DNA of 46,051 nucleotides from Streptomyces sp. H27-H5 (GTDB taxonomy: Bacteria; Actinomycetota; Actinomycetes; Streptomycetales; Streptomycetaceae): the NCBI RefSeq assembly GCF_026627505.1, contig NZ_JAPNLK010000067.1, positions 1 to 46,051 of the forward strand, written 5' to 3'. The first letter of the stretch is position 1. Each line of letters opens with the position of its first letter. The notes beneath the pieces were generated by a model that saw only the letters and a list, made by a program, of their open reading frames with translations, did not search any database and was not told where the DNA came from. Shown piece by piece: positions 16,298 to 24,988 of the stretch. The position numbers and the translations under genes are program-made.

Positions 16298-17659
16298 ATG
16301 CCTCGCCCTCTGCGGGTAGCAATCGTCGGCGCCGGCCCCGCCGGCATCTACGCGGCAGACGCGCTGCTGAAGTCCGAGGCAGCCGCCGAGCCGGGCGTGT
16401 CCATCGACCTCTTCGAGCGGATGCCCGCGCCCTTCGGCCTGATCCGGTACGGCGTCGCCCCCGACCACCCCCGCATCAAGGGCATCATCACCGCGCTGCA
16501 CCAGGTGCTCGACAAGCCGCAGGTCCGTCTCTTCGGCAACGTCGACTACCCGAACGACATCTCCCTCGACGAGCTGCACGCGTTCTACGACGCCGTCGTC
16601 TTCTCCACGGGCGCCACCGCCGACCGCGACCTGCGCATCCCCGGTGTCGAGCTCGACGGCTCCTACGGCGCCGCCGACTTCGTGTCCTGGTACGACGGCC
16701 ACCCGGACGTCCCGCGCACCTGGCCGCTGGAGGCGGAGAAGGTCGCCGTCCTCGGCGTCGGCAACGTCGCGCTCGACGTGGCGCGCGTCCTCGCCAAGAC
16801 CGGCGACGAACTCCTCCCGACCGAGATCCCCGCCAACGTGTACGAGGGCCTCAAGGCGAACAAGGCGCTGGAGGTGCACGTCTTCGGTCGTCGCGGCCCG
16901 GCCCAGGCCAAGTTCAGCCCCATGGAGCTGCGCGAGCTCGACCACTCGCCGACCATCGAGGTCATCGTCAACCCCGAGGACATCGACTACGACGAGGGCT
17001 CGATCGCCACCCGCCGCTCCAACAAGCAGGCGGACATGGTCGCCAAGACCCTGGAGAACTGGGCGATCCGCGACATCGGCGACCGCCCCCACAAGCTCTT
17101 CCTGCACTTCTTCGAGTCGCCCGTCGAGGTGCTCGGCGAGGACGGCAAGGTCGTGGGCCTGCGCACCGAGCGCACCGAACTCGACGGCACCGGCAACGTC
17201 AAGGGCACCGGCGCCTTCACCGACTGGGACGTCCAGTCCGTCTACCGCGCCGTCGGCTACCTCTCGGACGAGCTGCCCAAGCTCCCCTGGGACGTCGAGT
17301 CCGGCACCGTCCCGGACGAGGGCGGCCGGGTGATCGAGGCCGGCGAGCACCTCGCGTCCACCTACGTCACCGGCTGGATCCGCCGCGGCCCCGTCGGCCT
17401 CATCGGCCACACCAAGGGAGACGCGAACGAGACCGTCGCGAACCTCCTGGCCGACCACGCCGAAGGCCGGCTGCTCACCCCGGCCACTCCCGCCCCGGAG
17501 GCCGTCGAGGCCTTCCTCGTCGAGCGGGAGGTCCGCTTCACGACGTGGGAGGGCTGGTACCGCCTGGACGCTGCCGAGAAGGCGCTCGGCGAGCCGCAGG
17601 GCCGCGAGCGAGTGAAGATCGTCGAGCGCGAGGAGATGCTCGACGCGAGCGGCGCGTAA
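16298..17659 (+). CDS. fprA: Ferredoxin-NADP+ reductase (FprA/adrenodoxin-reductase type)
   Basis: A 453-residue flavoenzyme that moves electrons between NADPH and ferredoxin, supporting P450s and other redox enzymes. The FAD site is VAIVGAGPAGIYAADALLKS. The fold-specific APFGLIRYGVAPDHP follows, and the NADP site is VAVLGVGNVALDVARVLAKT, with FGRRGPAQAKFS downstream. The C-terminus contains the expected GWIRRGPVGLIGHTKGDA. The start ATG 16298 follows GAAGGGAA. It is monocistronic, bounded downstream by a strong terminator. Confidence 0.93.
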   Translation: MPRPLRVAIVGAGPAGIYAADALLKSEAAAEPGVSIDLFERMPAPFGLIRYGVAPDHPRIKGIITALHQVLDKPQVRLFGNVDYPNDISLDELHAFYDAVVFSTGATADRDLRIPGVELDGSYGAADFVSWYDGHPDVPRTWPLEAEKVAVLGVGNVALDVARVLAKTGDELLPTEIPANVYEGLKANKALEVHVFGRRGPAQAKFSPMELRELDHSPTIEVIVNPEDIDYDEGSIATRRSNKQADMVAKTLENWAIRDIGDRPHKLFLHFFESPVEVLGEDGKVVGLRTERTELDGTGNVKGTGAFTDWDVQSVYRAVGYLSDELPKLPWDVESGTVPDEGGRVIEAGEHLASTYVTGWIRRGPVGLIGHTKGDANETVANLLADHAEGRLLTPATPAPEAVEAFLVEREVRFTTWEGWYRLDAAEKALGEPQGRERVKIVEREEMLDASGA

Positions 17660-17663
17660 CCGA

Positions 17664-17706
17664 ACGCGTGAGGGGGGCCCACCGCCGGTGGGCCCCCCTC
17701 ACGCGT
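17664..17706. terminator. 20-bp-stem bidirectional terminator
   Basis: A perfect 20-bp stem with a 3-base loop (17664-17683 with 17687-17706) lies between fprA and the convergent secreted-protein gene. Confidence 0.85.
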
Positions 17707-17718
17707 CGCGGCGACGGA

Positions 17719-18210
17719 TCAGTCCGTGATGGACGTGATCTTCTTCGTCTTCAGGTCGGCCTGGACGTGGATCCGCGTCGTGTCCCCGCCGCCCCACGTG
17801 AGGGTCACCGTGGCGTTGGTCTTGCCCGCGCCGCTGCCGGTGGAGTCGACCTTCCACTGCGCCGGCACGTTCTGGGCGCGCAGCACCCCGTTCGCGTGGT
17901 TGGTCTCCTCCCACTTCTTCAGCTCGGCCCGCAGGGGCGCGGAGAGGTAGAAGGAACGCAACTGGTCGGCCGTCTTGCCGTCGTGGTCGTAGACCGCGTC
18001 GATGTACGAACCGTAGAAGTCCGCGATACGGGTGAACGCGCCCTCCGGGCTGCCCGACACCGACGGCAGCGCCGCGGCGGCCTGCCCGGCGCGCGGAGCT
18101 GCCCCGTCCGCGGACGCCGCGGAGACGAAGGCGAGGGAGAGGGTCGCCACGGCCGCGGCGGCCGTGGTGGTGATCGCGATGGCGGTGCGCCTGCTCACGT
18201 GCTTGGACAT
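17719..18210 (-). CDS. Secreted hypothetical protein, 163 aa
   Basis: The protein starts with a Sec signal: MSKHVSRRTAIAITTTAAAA, then a hydrophobic core and cleavage near SAASA-DG. The mature part of about 125 residues is a small alpha+beta fold with FTRIADFYGSYIDAVYD and a beta-rich end (NATVTLTWGGGDTTRIHVQ). It resembles small NTF2-like or nuclear-transport-type secreted domains but lacks a recognisable motif. The start has AAAGG upstream. It lies downstream of the M20 peptidase on the same strand with 137 bases between. Confidence 0.7.
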   Translation of the reverse strand: MSKHVSRRTAIAITTTAAAAVATLSLAFVSAASADGAAPRAGQAAAALPSVSGSPEGAFTRIADFYGSYIDAVYDHDGKTADQLRSFYLSAPLRAELKKWEETNHANGVLRAQNVPAQWKVDSTGSGAGKTNATVTLTWGGGDTTRIHVQADLKTKKITSITD

Positions 18211-18347
18211 CGTTGGTGCCTTTCCCCGTGGTCCGATGCGTGCCGGTGGCATCCCCGGCACTGCCCTGATCGACGTCACGGGCCCCGCGGTGGTTCTTCG
18301 ATCGAGCGAAAATGGCCGAAAAGAGGACATGCGTGGCGGACCGGGCA

Positions 18348-19607
18348 CTACGCGGGTGACCCGAGACAGCGCAGGGCCGCCGCGGTCAGTGCCCGCACCC
18401 CCGCCGGCAGCGCCGTGCGCGCGTCCGGCGCGAAGTCCGGCGCGTGGTTCGCCGGCAGCGCGGCCAACTTGGCCGCCGCGTCCCCGCCGGGCGCCGCCGC
18501 CCAGGCGCCGGGCCCCACCACCCCGAACATCCAATAGGCGAGCCGCACCCCCGAGGCCCCGTGCCACTCCCGGCCGGCGTCACCGAACAGCCCGAAGTCC
18601 TCCGCGGCCAGGGTCGGCGGCCACATCGCCACCCGCTCCGCGCCGAACTCCGCCGCGTGGGCACCGCGTACCGCCGCGGTCGTCGCCGGGTCGGGATGCG
18701 TGACGGGCGAGGTCGACACCCGCTCGATCTCCGGGTCCCGGGGGCACCCCGACGCCGCGCACTCGGCGCGCACGATCCGCTCGACCGCCCCGGCCGCCCG
18801 GGCCAGGGCGGCGTCGCCCGCCGCCCGCACGGTGATCCCCAGCTCGGCCCGGTCCGGCACGACGTTGGCCCGTTCACCCGCCCGCAGCGACCCGACCGTG
18901 ACGGCCACCTGCTCGGAGGGGGCCGCCTCACGGGCCACCACCGTCTGGAGCCGCGTCACGATGTGCGCGGCCGTCACCACCGGATCGACTGTCAAGTGCG
19001 GGGCGCCGGCGTGCCCGCCCCGACCGTGCACCACGACCCGGAACGTGATGCTCCCGGCGGTCATCGGACCGTAGCCGTGCGCCACCATCCCCGCCGGCAG
19101 CGGGGCCGCGTGCTGGGCCAGTGCCACGTCCGGGACCCCGACGCGCTCGTAGAGCCCGTCGGCGAGCATCGCCCGCGCGCCCTCCAGGGTCTCCTCGGCG
19201 GGCTGCCCGACGACCACCAGCGTCCCGCGCCAGGCCCCCGCATCCGCGCGGGCCAGCAGTTCGGCCGCCCCGGCCGCCGCGGCCAGGTGGAGGTCGTGGC
19301 CACAGGCGTGGGCCGCCTCGCCCTCGCTCGCGTACGCCAGCCCGGTGGTCTCCCGCACGGGCAGCGCGTCCAACTCGGCGCGCAGCAACACCACCGGCCC
19401 CTCACCGCGCCGCAACACCCCGGCCACGCCGTGCCCGCCGATCCCGCGCACGGTCCGGTACCCGGCGGCCTCCAGGCGGTCGGCGAACCGCGCGGCCGTG
19501 CGCCGCTCGTCGCCCGACAGCTCCGGATGCCGGTGCAGATCGAGGTAGAACACGGTCAACGGCCTGAGCAGGTCGGGAAGTCCGGCGAGGACGGCGCCAC
19601 TGGTCAT
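18348..19607 (-). CDS. M20 family amidohydrolase/peptidase
   Basis: This 419-residue enzyme is of the M20D (IAA-amino-acid hydrolase / N-acyl-amino-acid amidohydrolase) type. Metal ligands are seen in HACGHDLHLAAAAGAAELL, in GQPAEETLEGA and in the late HAPDF. The lid/dimerisation domain lies between about residues 180 and 290 (GRGGHAGAPHLTVDPVV). It removes acyl groups from amino acids or peptides. It is transcribed away from the RiPP precursor gene; a link to the peptide pathway is possible but unsupported. The ATG at 19607 opens the conserved domain. Confidence 0.85.
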   Translation of the reverse strand: MTSGAVLAGLPDLLRPLTVFYLDLHRHPELSGDERRTAARFADRLEAAGYRTVRGIGGHGVAGVLRRGEGPVVLLRAELDALPVRETTGLAYASEGEAAHACGHDLHLAAAAGAAELLARADAGAWRGTLVVVGQPAEETLEGARAMLADGLYERVGVPDVALAQHAAPLPAGMVAHGYGPMTAGSITFRVVVHGRGGHAGAPHLTVDPVVTAAHIVTRLQTVVAREAAPSEQVAVTVGSLRAGERANVVPDRAELGITVRAAGDAALARAAGAVERIVRAECAASGCPRDPEIERVSTSPVTHPDPATTAAVRGAHAAEFGAERVAMWPPTLAAEDFGLFGDAGREWHGASGVRLAYWMFGVVGPGAWAAAPGGDAAAKLAALPANHAPDFAPDARTALPAGVRALTAAALRCLGSPA

Positions 19608-19642
19608 TCCCCCATGATCGACCGATCGGGCCGGATCGGGGG

Positions 19643-19681
19643 AGACAGGGCGCTGACACTTCCTGTCAGGGAGATGACAGC
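19643..19681 (+). promoter_or_regulatory. Candidate SARP direct repeats upstream of precursor gene
   Basis: Related units occur at 19643 (AGACAGG), 19654 (TGACACT), 19664 (TGTCAGG) and 19675 (TGACAGC), spaced 11, 10 and 11 bases. SARP activators typically bind heptamer direct repeats at 11-bp spacing, and a SARP gene sits at the head of this cluster. The same bases also form small inverted repeats, so another regulator is possible. No clear -10 was identified. Confidence 0.4.
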
Positions 19682-19775
19682 GGGAGGCCGGGTGAGGTGA
19701 CGGCGCGACCGGTTCTGATGGAAGGGCACCACGACAAGGGCACCACAACCACCGCCCTCGACCGAAGGAGTCACC

Positions 19776-19949
19776 ATGGAGAAGTCCCCCCTCGCCTCGC
19801 TCGCCGACGAGATCCTGGAGCTGGAGTCCGAGACCTTCGAGATCTCCGACTACTCGGACGCCAGTGAGGTCGTGCTCGCCGGTTCCACGAGCTGCAGCTC
19901 CACGTCGACCTGTTCCTCGACGACCAGCACCACCTCCTGCAGCGCCTGA
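19776..19949 (+). CDS. RiPP precursor peptide with Ser/Thr/Cys core
   Basis: The 57-residue peptide follows a good ribosome site (GAAGGAG). Residues 1-36 form an acidic helical leader (LADEILELESETFEISDY, then DASEVVLAG) typical of thiazolylpeptide/LAP precursors. Residues 37-57 are the probable core: ten Ser, seven Thr, three Cys (40, 46, 55) and a final Ala. Thus 20 of 21 residues could be cyclised to azol(in)es or dehydrated. Cleavage is likely near Ala35-Gly36 or just after. It is encoded convergently to all modification genes. It was too short to stand out as an ORF. The modifying enzymes next to it make the assignment firm; the exact family name is not certain. Confidence 0.9.
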   Translation: MEKSPLASLADEILELESETFEISDYSDASEVVLAGSTSCSSTSTCSSTTSTTSCSA

Positions 19950-19962
19950 CCCGAGCGCGGGA

Positions 19963-19995
19963 ACGCCCCGGCCCCCCACGCGGGGGCCGGGGCGT
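19963..19995. terminator. Bidirectional terminator between precursor and modification operon
   Basis: A perfect 14-bp GC-rich stem (19963-19976 with 19982-19995) and a 5-base loop lie in the 100-base gap between the convergent precursor and YcaO genes. Confidence 0.8.
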
Positions 19996-20049
19996 CGTTC
20001 GTCGCCGGGGTGCCGGCGGATGCCGGGCGCGCCCGGGGACGCCGGGATG

Positions 20050-22056
20050 TCAGGGGAACGGGTGCGGCACCATCCGGATGTCGGCGTCCGTCAGGTCCGT
20101 CCCGCGCAGTCCCGCCCGCCGGGCCGCCGTCCTCAACCGGGGCGCGTACGGGGCCCGTTGCCGCGACCAGCCGAAATCGATCGGCAGCAGTCCCGGCACG
20201 ATCGCGCACACCGTGTGCAGTTCCGCCCGCAGTTGCTCCGGCGTCGTCTGGTCCACCACGATCACCTCGTGCCCGGCGCGCGCCAACTCCCCGACGACCC
20301 ACAGCAGATCGTCGCGAAGGTCCCCCGACGCGGTCCGGCCGCGACGCCCCGCGGTCGGGTCGAGATCCGCCAGGGGGCGAACGGCCGGCGGGTCCAGGTA
20401 GGTCCCCACGTGCGGGGCCATCTCGGGCAGACCGTACAACTGCGCGTGGTCCTTCAGGTGCTGCACCCGATTGAAGTCCGCCGCCATGGAACGCAGTTCG
20501 CCCAGCCGCTCCGCCACCTGGCCGGGCAGGTGCGGAATGTAGGTGAGCACCTCCGACAGGGCGGCCTCCACCGCCGCCGCCGGTTCCAGGGCCGCGCCCG
20601 CGCCGAAGGAGAACAGGCCCGGCCCGCCGTCGCGACGCACCGCCAGCGCGGTCACCACCGGGACCGCCATGTCGATCCGGTTGTCGAAGGCGTGCACGTC
20701 GTAGCCCTGGAGGGCCGCCCGATCCACCATCATGCGGACCGCGGCGCCCGGTACCGACGCCAGGTCGATCTCCGGCAGCCGCTGCCCGCCGTACCAGGCC
20801 AACAGGAAGGCGTCGCGCTCGATCAGTTCGAGCAGCGCCCCGAGCAGCGCCTCCTCCACGCTTCCGCCGATGGCGCAGCCGTTGGAGCACTCGAAGACGA
20901 AGTTGTCGGCCTCCACCCCCGCGCTGTAGTGCACCAGCCGGGCCGGCACCAGCACGGGCCGGTCCGCACCGAGCGCGTGCCCGTACACCCACGGGATGGG
21001 GCGCCGCGGATCGAACGGGGAGACCAGCGGGTCGTCCCGGTAGGTGGCGGGCGCGTAGAAACCGCACCGCGCCGGATCCAGCGCCCGATCACCCAGCTCC
21101 GCGTAGGAGGCGATCAGCAGGGAGCTTCCCGTCCTGCGATGGGTCCCCGCGTACCGCTCCAGCCCCTCCAGGAACGCGAGGTCGCGGCTCGCCTCGAAAC
21201 TGTTGGCCTGACCGCTCCAGGTGACGTCCGTCAGGCCGGCGTAACCGCGCATGAACACGCTGCCCGCCACCGGCGCGGTGGTGGGGGAGGTGACGTTGAT
21301 CCAGGTGGCCCCGCCCAGCACCCCGGTCACCGGATTGGCCAGCGCCTCCCGCGGCATCGGGTACGAGGAGGCCGCGCGCAGCCGTTGCGCGCCCGGGTGG
21401 GGTTTGGGGCGCGACCGCGCGACGAACGGCCGGGGCTCGTCGGTACCGCGCGGTCCGCAGTCCGGACACAGCGGGTCGGCGGCCAGGGGATGGTGGGTGA
21501 CCGCCAGCGTCTCCAGGTCCAACCGGGACACGCGCGGCAGCGCCCGGTCCGCCGCCGACGGGCCGACCTCGGCCACCTCCCCGCCGAAGACCGCGCGGTG
21601 CAGGGCGTGAACGGCATCCCGCGCGAACGCGGTCAGCCAGGGCCGCTCCCGGGCCGCCGGGACCGGCGTGCCGACGCCGGTCTCCAGCGCGTCCCGCTCG
21701 CTGCGGCTGCGCAACCGCTGCCGCCGCATCGCCAGACACTGACCGCAGGCCGGGGCCGTACCGTCGCCGCCCCAGGGGCCCACCAGCACGTCCCGCGCGG
21801 TCAGGTGCACCGTGGCCGCCGGCCGGACCCCGGCGAAGGGGTCGGCGGCGCGCGGTCCGAGGGCGTCGTGGACCCCGAGGGTGACCACCGTCGCACCGAG
21901 CCCGGCGAGGGCCCCCGCCAGCTCCCGGCGGACCCGCTCCAGCGGGGCCCCGTCGGGGGCCGAGGGCGCCGTCGACCGGGGCGCCCCGGATCCCGGGCAC
22001 GTCGGCTCCGGGCCCGTCGACTGCGGGGTCGTCCCGCCCGCGAGGGTCCCGGTCAT
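20050..22056 (-). CDS. YcaO cyclodehydratase with N-terminal E1-like zinc domain (copy 1)
   Basis: A 668-residue azoline-forming enzyme that uses ATP to cyclise Cys, Ser or Thr of the precursor. Residues 40-205 form an E1-like part with a zinc tetrad C104/C107 and C197/C200. The YcaO domain (about 225-668) keeps GLERYAG (298-304), SNGCAIGG (391-398), ELIERDAF (about 410-417) and ends VPHPFP, the Pro-rich tail typical of azoline YcaOs. Its ATG overlaps the ABC permease stop (ATGA), so it is the last gene of the operon. It is clearly paralogous to the YcaO at 30544-32496. No TfuA partner is present, so thioamidation is unlikely. Confidence 0.88.
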   Translation of the reverse strand: MTGTLAGGTTPQSTGPEPTCPGSGAPRSTAPSAPDGAPLERVRRELAGALAGLGATVVTLGVHDALGPRAADPFAGVRPAATVHLTARDVLVGPWGGDGTAPACGQCLAMRRQRLRSRSERDALETGVGTPVPAARERPWLTAFARDAVHALHRAVFGGEVAEVGPSAADRALPRVSRLDLETLAVTHHPLAADPLCPDCGPRGTDEPRPFVARSRPKPHPGAQRLRAASSYPMPREALANPVTGVLGGATWINVTSPTTAPVAGSVFMRGYAGLTDVTWSGQANSFEASRDLAFLEGLERYAGTHRRTGSSLLIASYAELGDRALDPARCGFYAPATYRDDPLVSPFDPRRPIPWVYGHALGADRPVLVPARLVHYSAGVEADNFVFECSNGCAIGGSVEEALLGALLELIERDAFLLAWYGGQRLPEIDLASVPGAAVRMMVDRAALQGYDVHAFDNRIDMAVPVVTALAVRRDGGPGLFSFGAGAALEPAAAVEAALSEVLTYIPHLPGQVAERLGELRSMAADFNRVQHLKDHAQLYGLPEMAPHVGTYLDPPAVRPLADLDPTAGRRGRTASGDLRDDLLWVVGELARAGHEVIVVDQTTPEQLRAELHTVCAIVPGLLPIDFGWSRQRAPYAPRLRTAARRAGLRGTDLTDADIRMVPHPFP

Positions 22057-22808
22057 GCCTGGTTGCTCCACCGGAAGGTCTTCAGACCGATGGCCCCGAA
22101 CAGGAGGGCGAACCCGGCCAGGGCCGCGCACCCGACACCGATCGTCGCGAGCGAGCCCGATCCGGTCAGCGAGCCGGTCGCGGCGTCGTTGAGGTACCGC
22201 AACGGCAACACCCGGGAGACCGACCGGAGCCAGGACGGCATCATGTCCAGCGGCAGGAACGAGCCGGACAGGAAGGCCATCGGCACCATCATGCAGTTGG
22301 CGATGGCCGCGACCGCCTCGGGAGTGTTCGCGTAGGTGCCGACGATCACCCCGATCGCCATGAAGGCGGTGATGCCCAACACCAGCGCGGGCAGCACCAA
22401 CGGCCAGCGCCCGTCCAATTCCAGCCCGAAGCCGGGCAGCATCGCCACCGCGACGAACACGGCGGCCTGCACCACGCCGACGACCAGCGCCAGGACGTAC
22501 CGGGAGGCGAGCACCGTGGTCAACGGGGTCGGCGTCAGCCGGATCAGCCGCAGCAGGTCGTCGCGCCGCCACTGCATGAGGGTGAAGGCGATGCCGAACA
22601 CCGCGGCGTTGGCGACGCCCCACGACATCACGCCGGGGGCGATGTACGAGATGTAGGGGCGGCCGCTCTCCTCGACGTCCTGCCCGCTGAAGATCAGCCC
22701 GAAGACGACCAGGAAGAGGAGCGGGAAGGCGAAGGTGAAGAAGAGGGTGGCCTTGTCCCGGACCTGCGCCCGGTAGCCGGCTGCGGTCAGGGCCGTGTAC
22801 GCGCTCAT
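22053..22808 (-). CDS. ABC-2 type transporter permease
   Basis: A 251-residue membrane protein with six hydrophobic segments, starting with a cytoplasmic helix (YRAQVRDKATLFFTFAFPLL). The DrrB/ABC-2 signature is near the middle to end (MMVPMAFLSGSFLPLDMMPS). The ATG overlaps the ATPase stop by four bases. With the adjacent ATPase it forms an exporter, probably for the mature peptide or as self-protection. Confidence 0.88.
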   Translation of the reverse strand: MSAYTALTAAGYRAQVRDKATLFFTFAFPLLFLVVFGLIFSGQDVEESGRPYISYIAPGVMSWGVANAAVFGIAFTLMQWRRDDLLRLIRLTPTPLTTVLASRYVLALVVGVVQAAVFVAVAMLPGFGLELDGRWPLVLPALVLGITAFMAIGVIVGTYANTPEAVAAIANCMMVPMAFLSGSFLPLDMMPSWLRSVSRVLPLRYLNDAATGSLTGSGSLATIGVGCAALAGFALLFGAIGLKTFRWSNQA

Positions 22809-23752
22809 GCCTGGGACTCCGTCGGGTGGTGGTGTGCTGCGCCGGTCAGTTCGAGGTAGACGTCCTCCAGGGTGGCCGTCCGGGTCATGACCCCGTCGAG
22901 CCCGGTGAGCCCGTCCAGGGCCTGGAGGACCTTGCCGGGCACGGCGGTCTCCAGGACCAGCGAGCCGCCCTGGAGGTCGGCCCGGTCCACCCCGGGCAGC
23001 GCCGAGGCCTCCTCGACGCCGATCCTGCCGAGGGGCAGCAGCAGCCGGGCCGGGGCCCCGGCCGCCGTGACGAGCCGGTGCGGCGAGTCCAGGGCGGCCA
23101 CCTTGCCGGCGACCAGGATCGCCACCCGGTCGCACAACGCCTCGGCCTCGTCGAGGTGGTGGGTGGTGTAGACGATGGTGCGGCCCTCGCCCTTGAGGGT
23201 GCGCAGCACCTCCCAGAGGTCACGGCGGGCCTGTGGGTCGAGGGCGGCGGTCGGCTCGTCCAGGAAGATCAACTCGGGGTCGTGGACCAGGGCCGAGGCG
23301 ATGGCCAGGCGCTGGCGCTGCCCCCCGGAGAGGTTCTCGACCAGCACCCCGCCCTGTTCGGTCAGCGCGACCGTCTCCAACGTGCGGGCGGCGGCGGCCC
23401 GATCGCAGCGGTAGAGACCCGCGACGGTGGAGAGGTGTTCGAGGGCGGTCTGTCGTACGAAGAAGGCCGACGCCTGGGTCTGCACGCCGATGCGGGGCAG
23501 CAGCGCGGTGTTGCGCGGCCAGGGGCTCTGGCCGAGGACCCGGACGGTGCCCGAGTCGGCCTGGCGCAGTCCTTCCATGATCTCGATGAGGGTGGTCTTG
23601 CCCGCGCCGTTCGGGCCGAGCAGGCCGAAGAACTCGCCGCGGCGCACGTCGAGGGATATCCCGTCCACGGCCTGCCGGTCGCCGTAGCGCTTGTGGACGT
23701 CCTCGATGGTGACGGCGGACTCGTCGGCCGGCCGGTTGCTGTCAGTTGTCAT
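22805..23752 (-). CDS. ABC transporter ATP-binding protein (DrrA-like)
   Basis: The 315-residue ATPase has Walker A GPNGAGKTTLIE, signature LSGGQRQRLAIA, Walker B LIFLDEPTAALD and the switch His in YTTHHLDEAE. The C-terminal 80 residues are the DrrA-type extension. ATG 23752 is chosen because the sequence from there is a normal ATPase N-terminus. A GTG at 23854 would add a 34-residue Asp/Thr-rich low-complexity tail and lies closer to the preceding gene. It couples to the permease by an ATGA overlap. Role: export and/or immunity for the RiPP. Confidence 0.9.
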   Translation of the reverse strand: MTTDSNRPADESAVTIEDVHKRYGDRQAVDGISLDVRRGEFFGLLGPNGAGKTTLIEIMEGLRQADSGTVRVLGQSPWPRNTALLPRIGVQTQASAFFVRQTALEHLSTVAGLYRCDRAAAARTLETVALTEQGGVLVENLSGGQRQRLAIASALVHDPELIFLDEPTAALDPQARRDLWEVLRTLKGEGRTIVYTTHHLDEAEALCDRVAILVAGKVAALDSPHRLVTAAGAPARLLLPLGRIGVEEASALPGVDRADLQGGSLVLETAVPGKVLQALDGLTGLDGVMTRTATLEDVYLELTGAAHHHPTESQA

Positions 23753-23863
23753 GGGATGTGCGGTTCCCTCGGTGTCGGGATCGGAATCGGTGCGGGTCGT
23801 GCGAGGAGTGGAATCGGTCAGTTCGGTTTCGGGGTCGCGGTCGGGGACGGACACGGATCGGGG

Positions 23864-24988
23864 TCAGGTCGCGGTGGCCACGGCGTACCAACAGGCGGCC
23901 GCCGCGCCGCAGAGGAGCAGCAGCACGAGGACGGCCGAACCGATGCCGTACGCGAGGTAGATCCGGCGCGCCCGCACGGGGTACGCGGCCGCGGCGGTCC
24001 GGTCGCGCAGCCGCAGCCGCAGGTACGTCGAACCGGCCGGAGCCAGCCGGGTCACCCGCAGGCCGTGGCCGAGCATCGTGTAGCCGTCGAGCGGCGGCAG
24101 CGGAAGGAGGTTGACCAGCGCCTGGACACTGCCGAGGAGCAGCAGCGCCCCCAGCACCCGGCCGGTGGGGTCGCCGACCGGCAGGGCGGCCCACCACCCG
24201 AGGAAGGGCAGCAGGAACAACAGGTTGGCGAAGGCCCCCGCCCCGGCGACGGCCAGTTGGTGACGACGGCGGCGCAGGTAGCGGTAGTTGTCGACGGTGC
24301 AGTACATGAGGGCGGCGGGCAGCCGCCACCGCAGCCCGATCTCGCCGACGCTCCCCCCGACGTGGCGGGCGGCCACCCCGTGCGCGAACTCGTGCAGGGC
24401 GGTGCTGAGCCACATGAGCGTGGCGACGGCCAGCAGCGGCACCGGACGCGAGAGCAACCACCACAGGTCGCCCACGAGCCGGCCCGCCGACGCGGCGAGC
24501 ACTCCTTCCATGGCGAGACAGACCACCAGCAGCGCGACCAGCACCACCGGACGCAACACGGGCCGCAGGAACCGGTGCAGCCGGGCGGTCGTGGCGTCCG
24601 CGTCGGAGACCAGCCGCAGCGTGCCCCGCAGCAGGGTTCCCGTGCGTTGCGGCCCCGGGCCGGCCGCCGGCTCGGGCGGTGGCCCGCCGGCGAGCAGCCG
24701 CCGCGTACCGAGCAGGCCCAGCAACTGCTGCCAGTTGCGTTCGCCGAGCCTGCGCCCGAAGGCCTGGGCGTAGGCCTCGCCGATCTCCGCGAGGCTGCGC
24801 CGCCCGTCGAGCCGCGAGACGAGGAAGAACTCCTTGGGCCCGATCTCGAACGAGGCACCGGACACGGGGTCCTTGACCAGATGGACGGTCGCCGGGCCGT
24901 TGAGCAGCGGCGGCGACAGCAGGATCCCGGGCCGCAGCGCGGGCCGGTGGGCCAGCATCCCCGAGGGCGCGGGGGTGGGGGCGGTCAC
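23864..24988 (-). CDS. M50-type membrane metalloprotease with PqqD-like N-terminus
   Basis: The 374-residue protein starts at GTG 24988, overlapping the stop of the previous gene (GTGA). Residues 35-100 look like a PqqD-type winged-helix recognition module (SGASFEIGPKEFFLVSRLDG, then RSLAEIGEAYAQAFG). Several membrane helices follow. The zinc motif HEFAH is at 199-203 and the third-ligand motif NLLPLPPLDG at about 293-302, as in site-2 proteases. In RiPP clusters such proteins are candidates for leader removal at the membrane or for immunity. The PqqD-like part could bind the precursor leader, which favours a processing role. That is inference. Confidence 0.8.
   Translation of the reverse strand: MTAPTPAPSGMLAHRPALRPGILLSPPLLNGPATVHLVKDPVSGASFEIGPKEFFLVSRLDGRRSLAEIGEAYAQAFGRRLGERNWQQLLGLLGTRRLLAGGPPPEPAAGPGPQRTGTLLRGTLRLVSDADATTARLHRFLRPVLRPVVLVALLVVCLAMEGVLAASAGRLVGDLWWLLSRPVPLLAVATLMWLSTALHEFAHGVAARHVGGSVGEIGLRWRLPAALMYCTVDNYRYLRRRRHQLAVAGAGAFANLLFLLPFLGWWAALPVGDPTGRVLGALLLLGSVQALVNLLPLPPLDGYTMLGHGLRVTRLAPAGSTYLRLRLRDRTAAAAYPVRARRIYLAYGIGSAVLVLLLLCGAAAACWYAVATAT

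Noticed and set aside
20050..22056. Thioamide-forming YcaO
   Set aside because: The C-terminal PHPFP is typical of azoline-forming YcaOs, an E1-like F-protein is present, and no TfuA gene is found.
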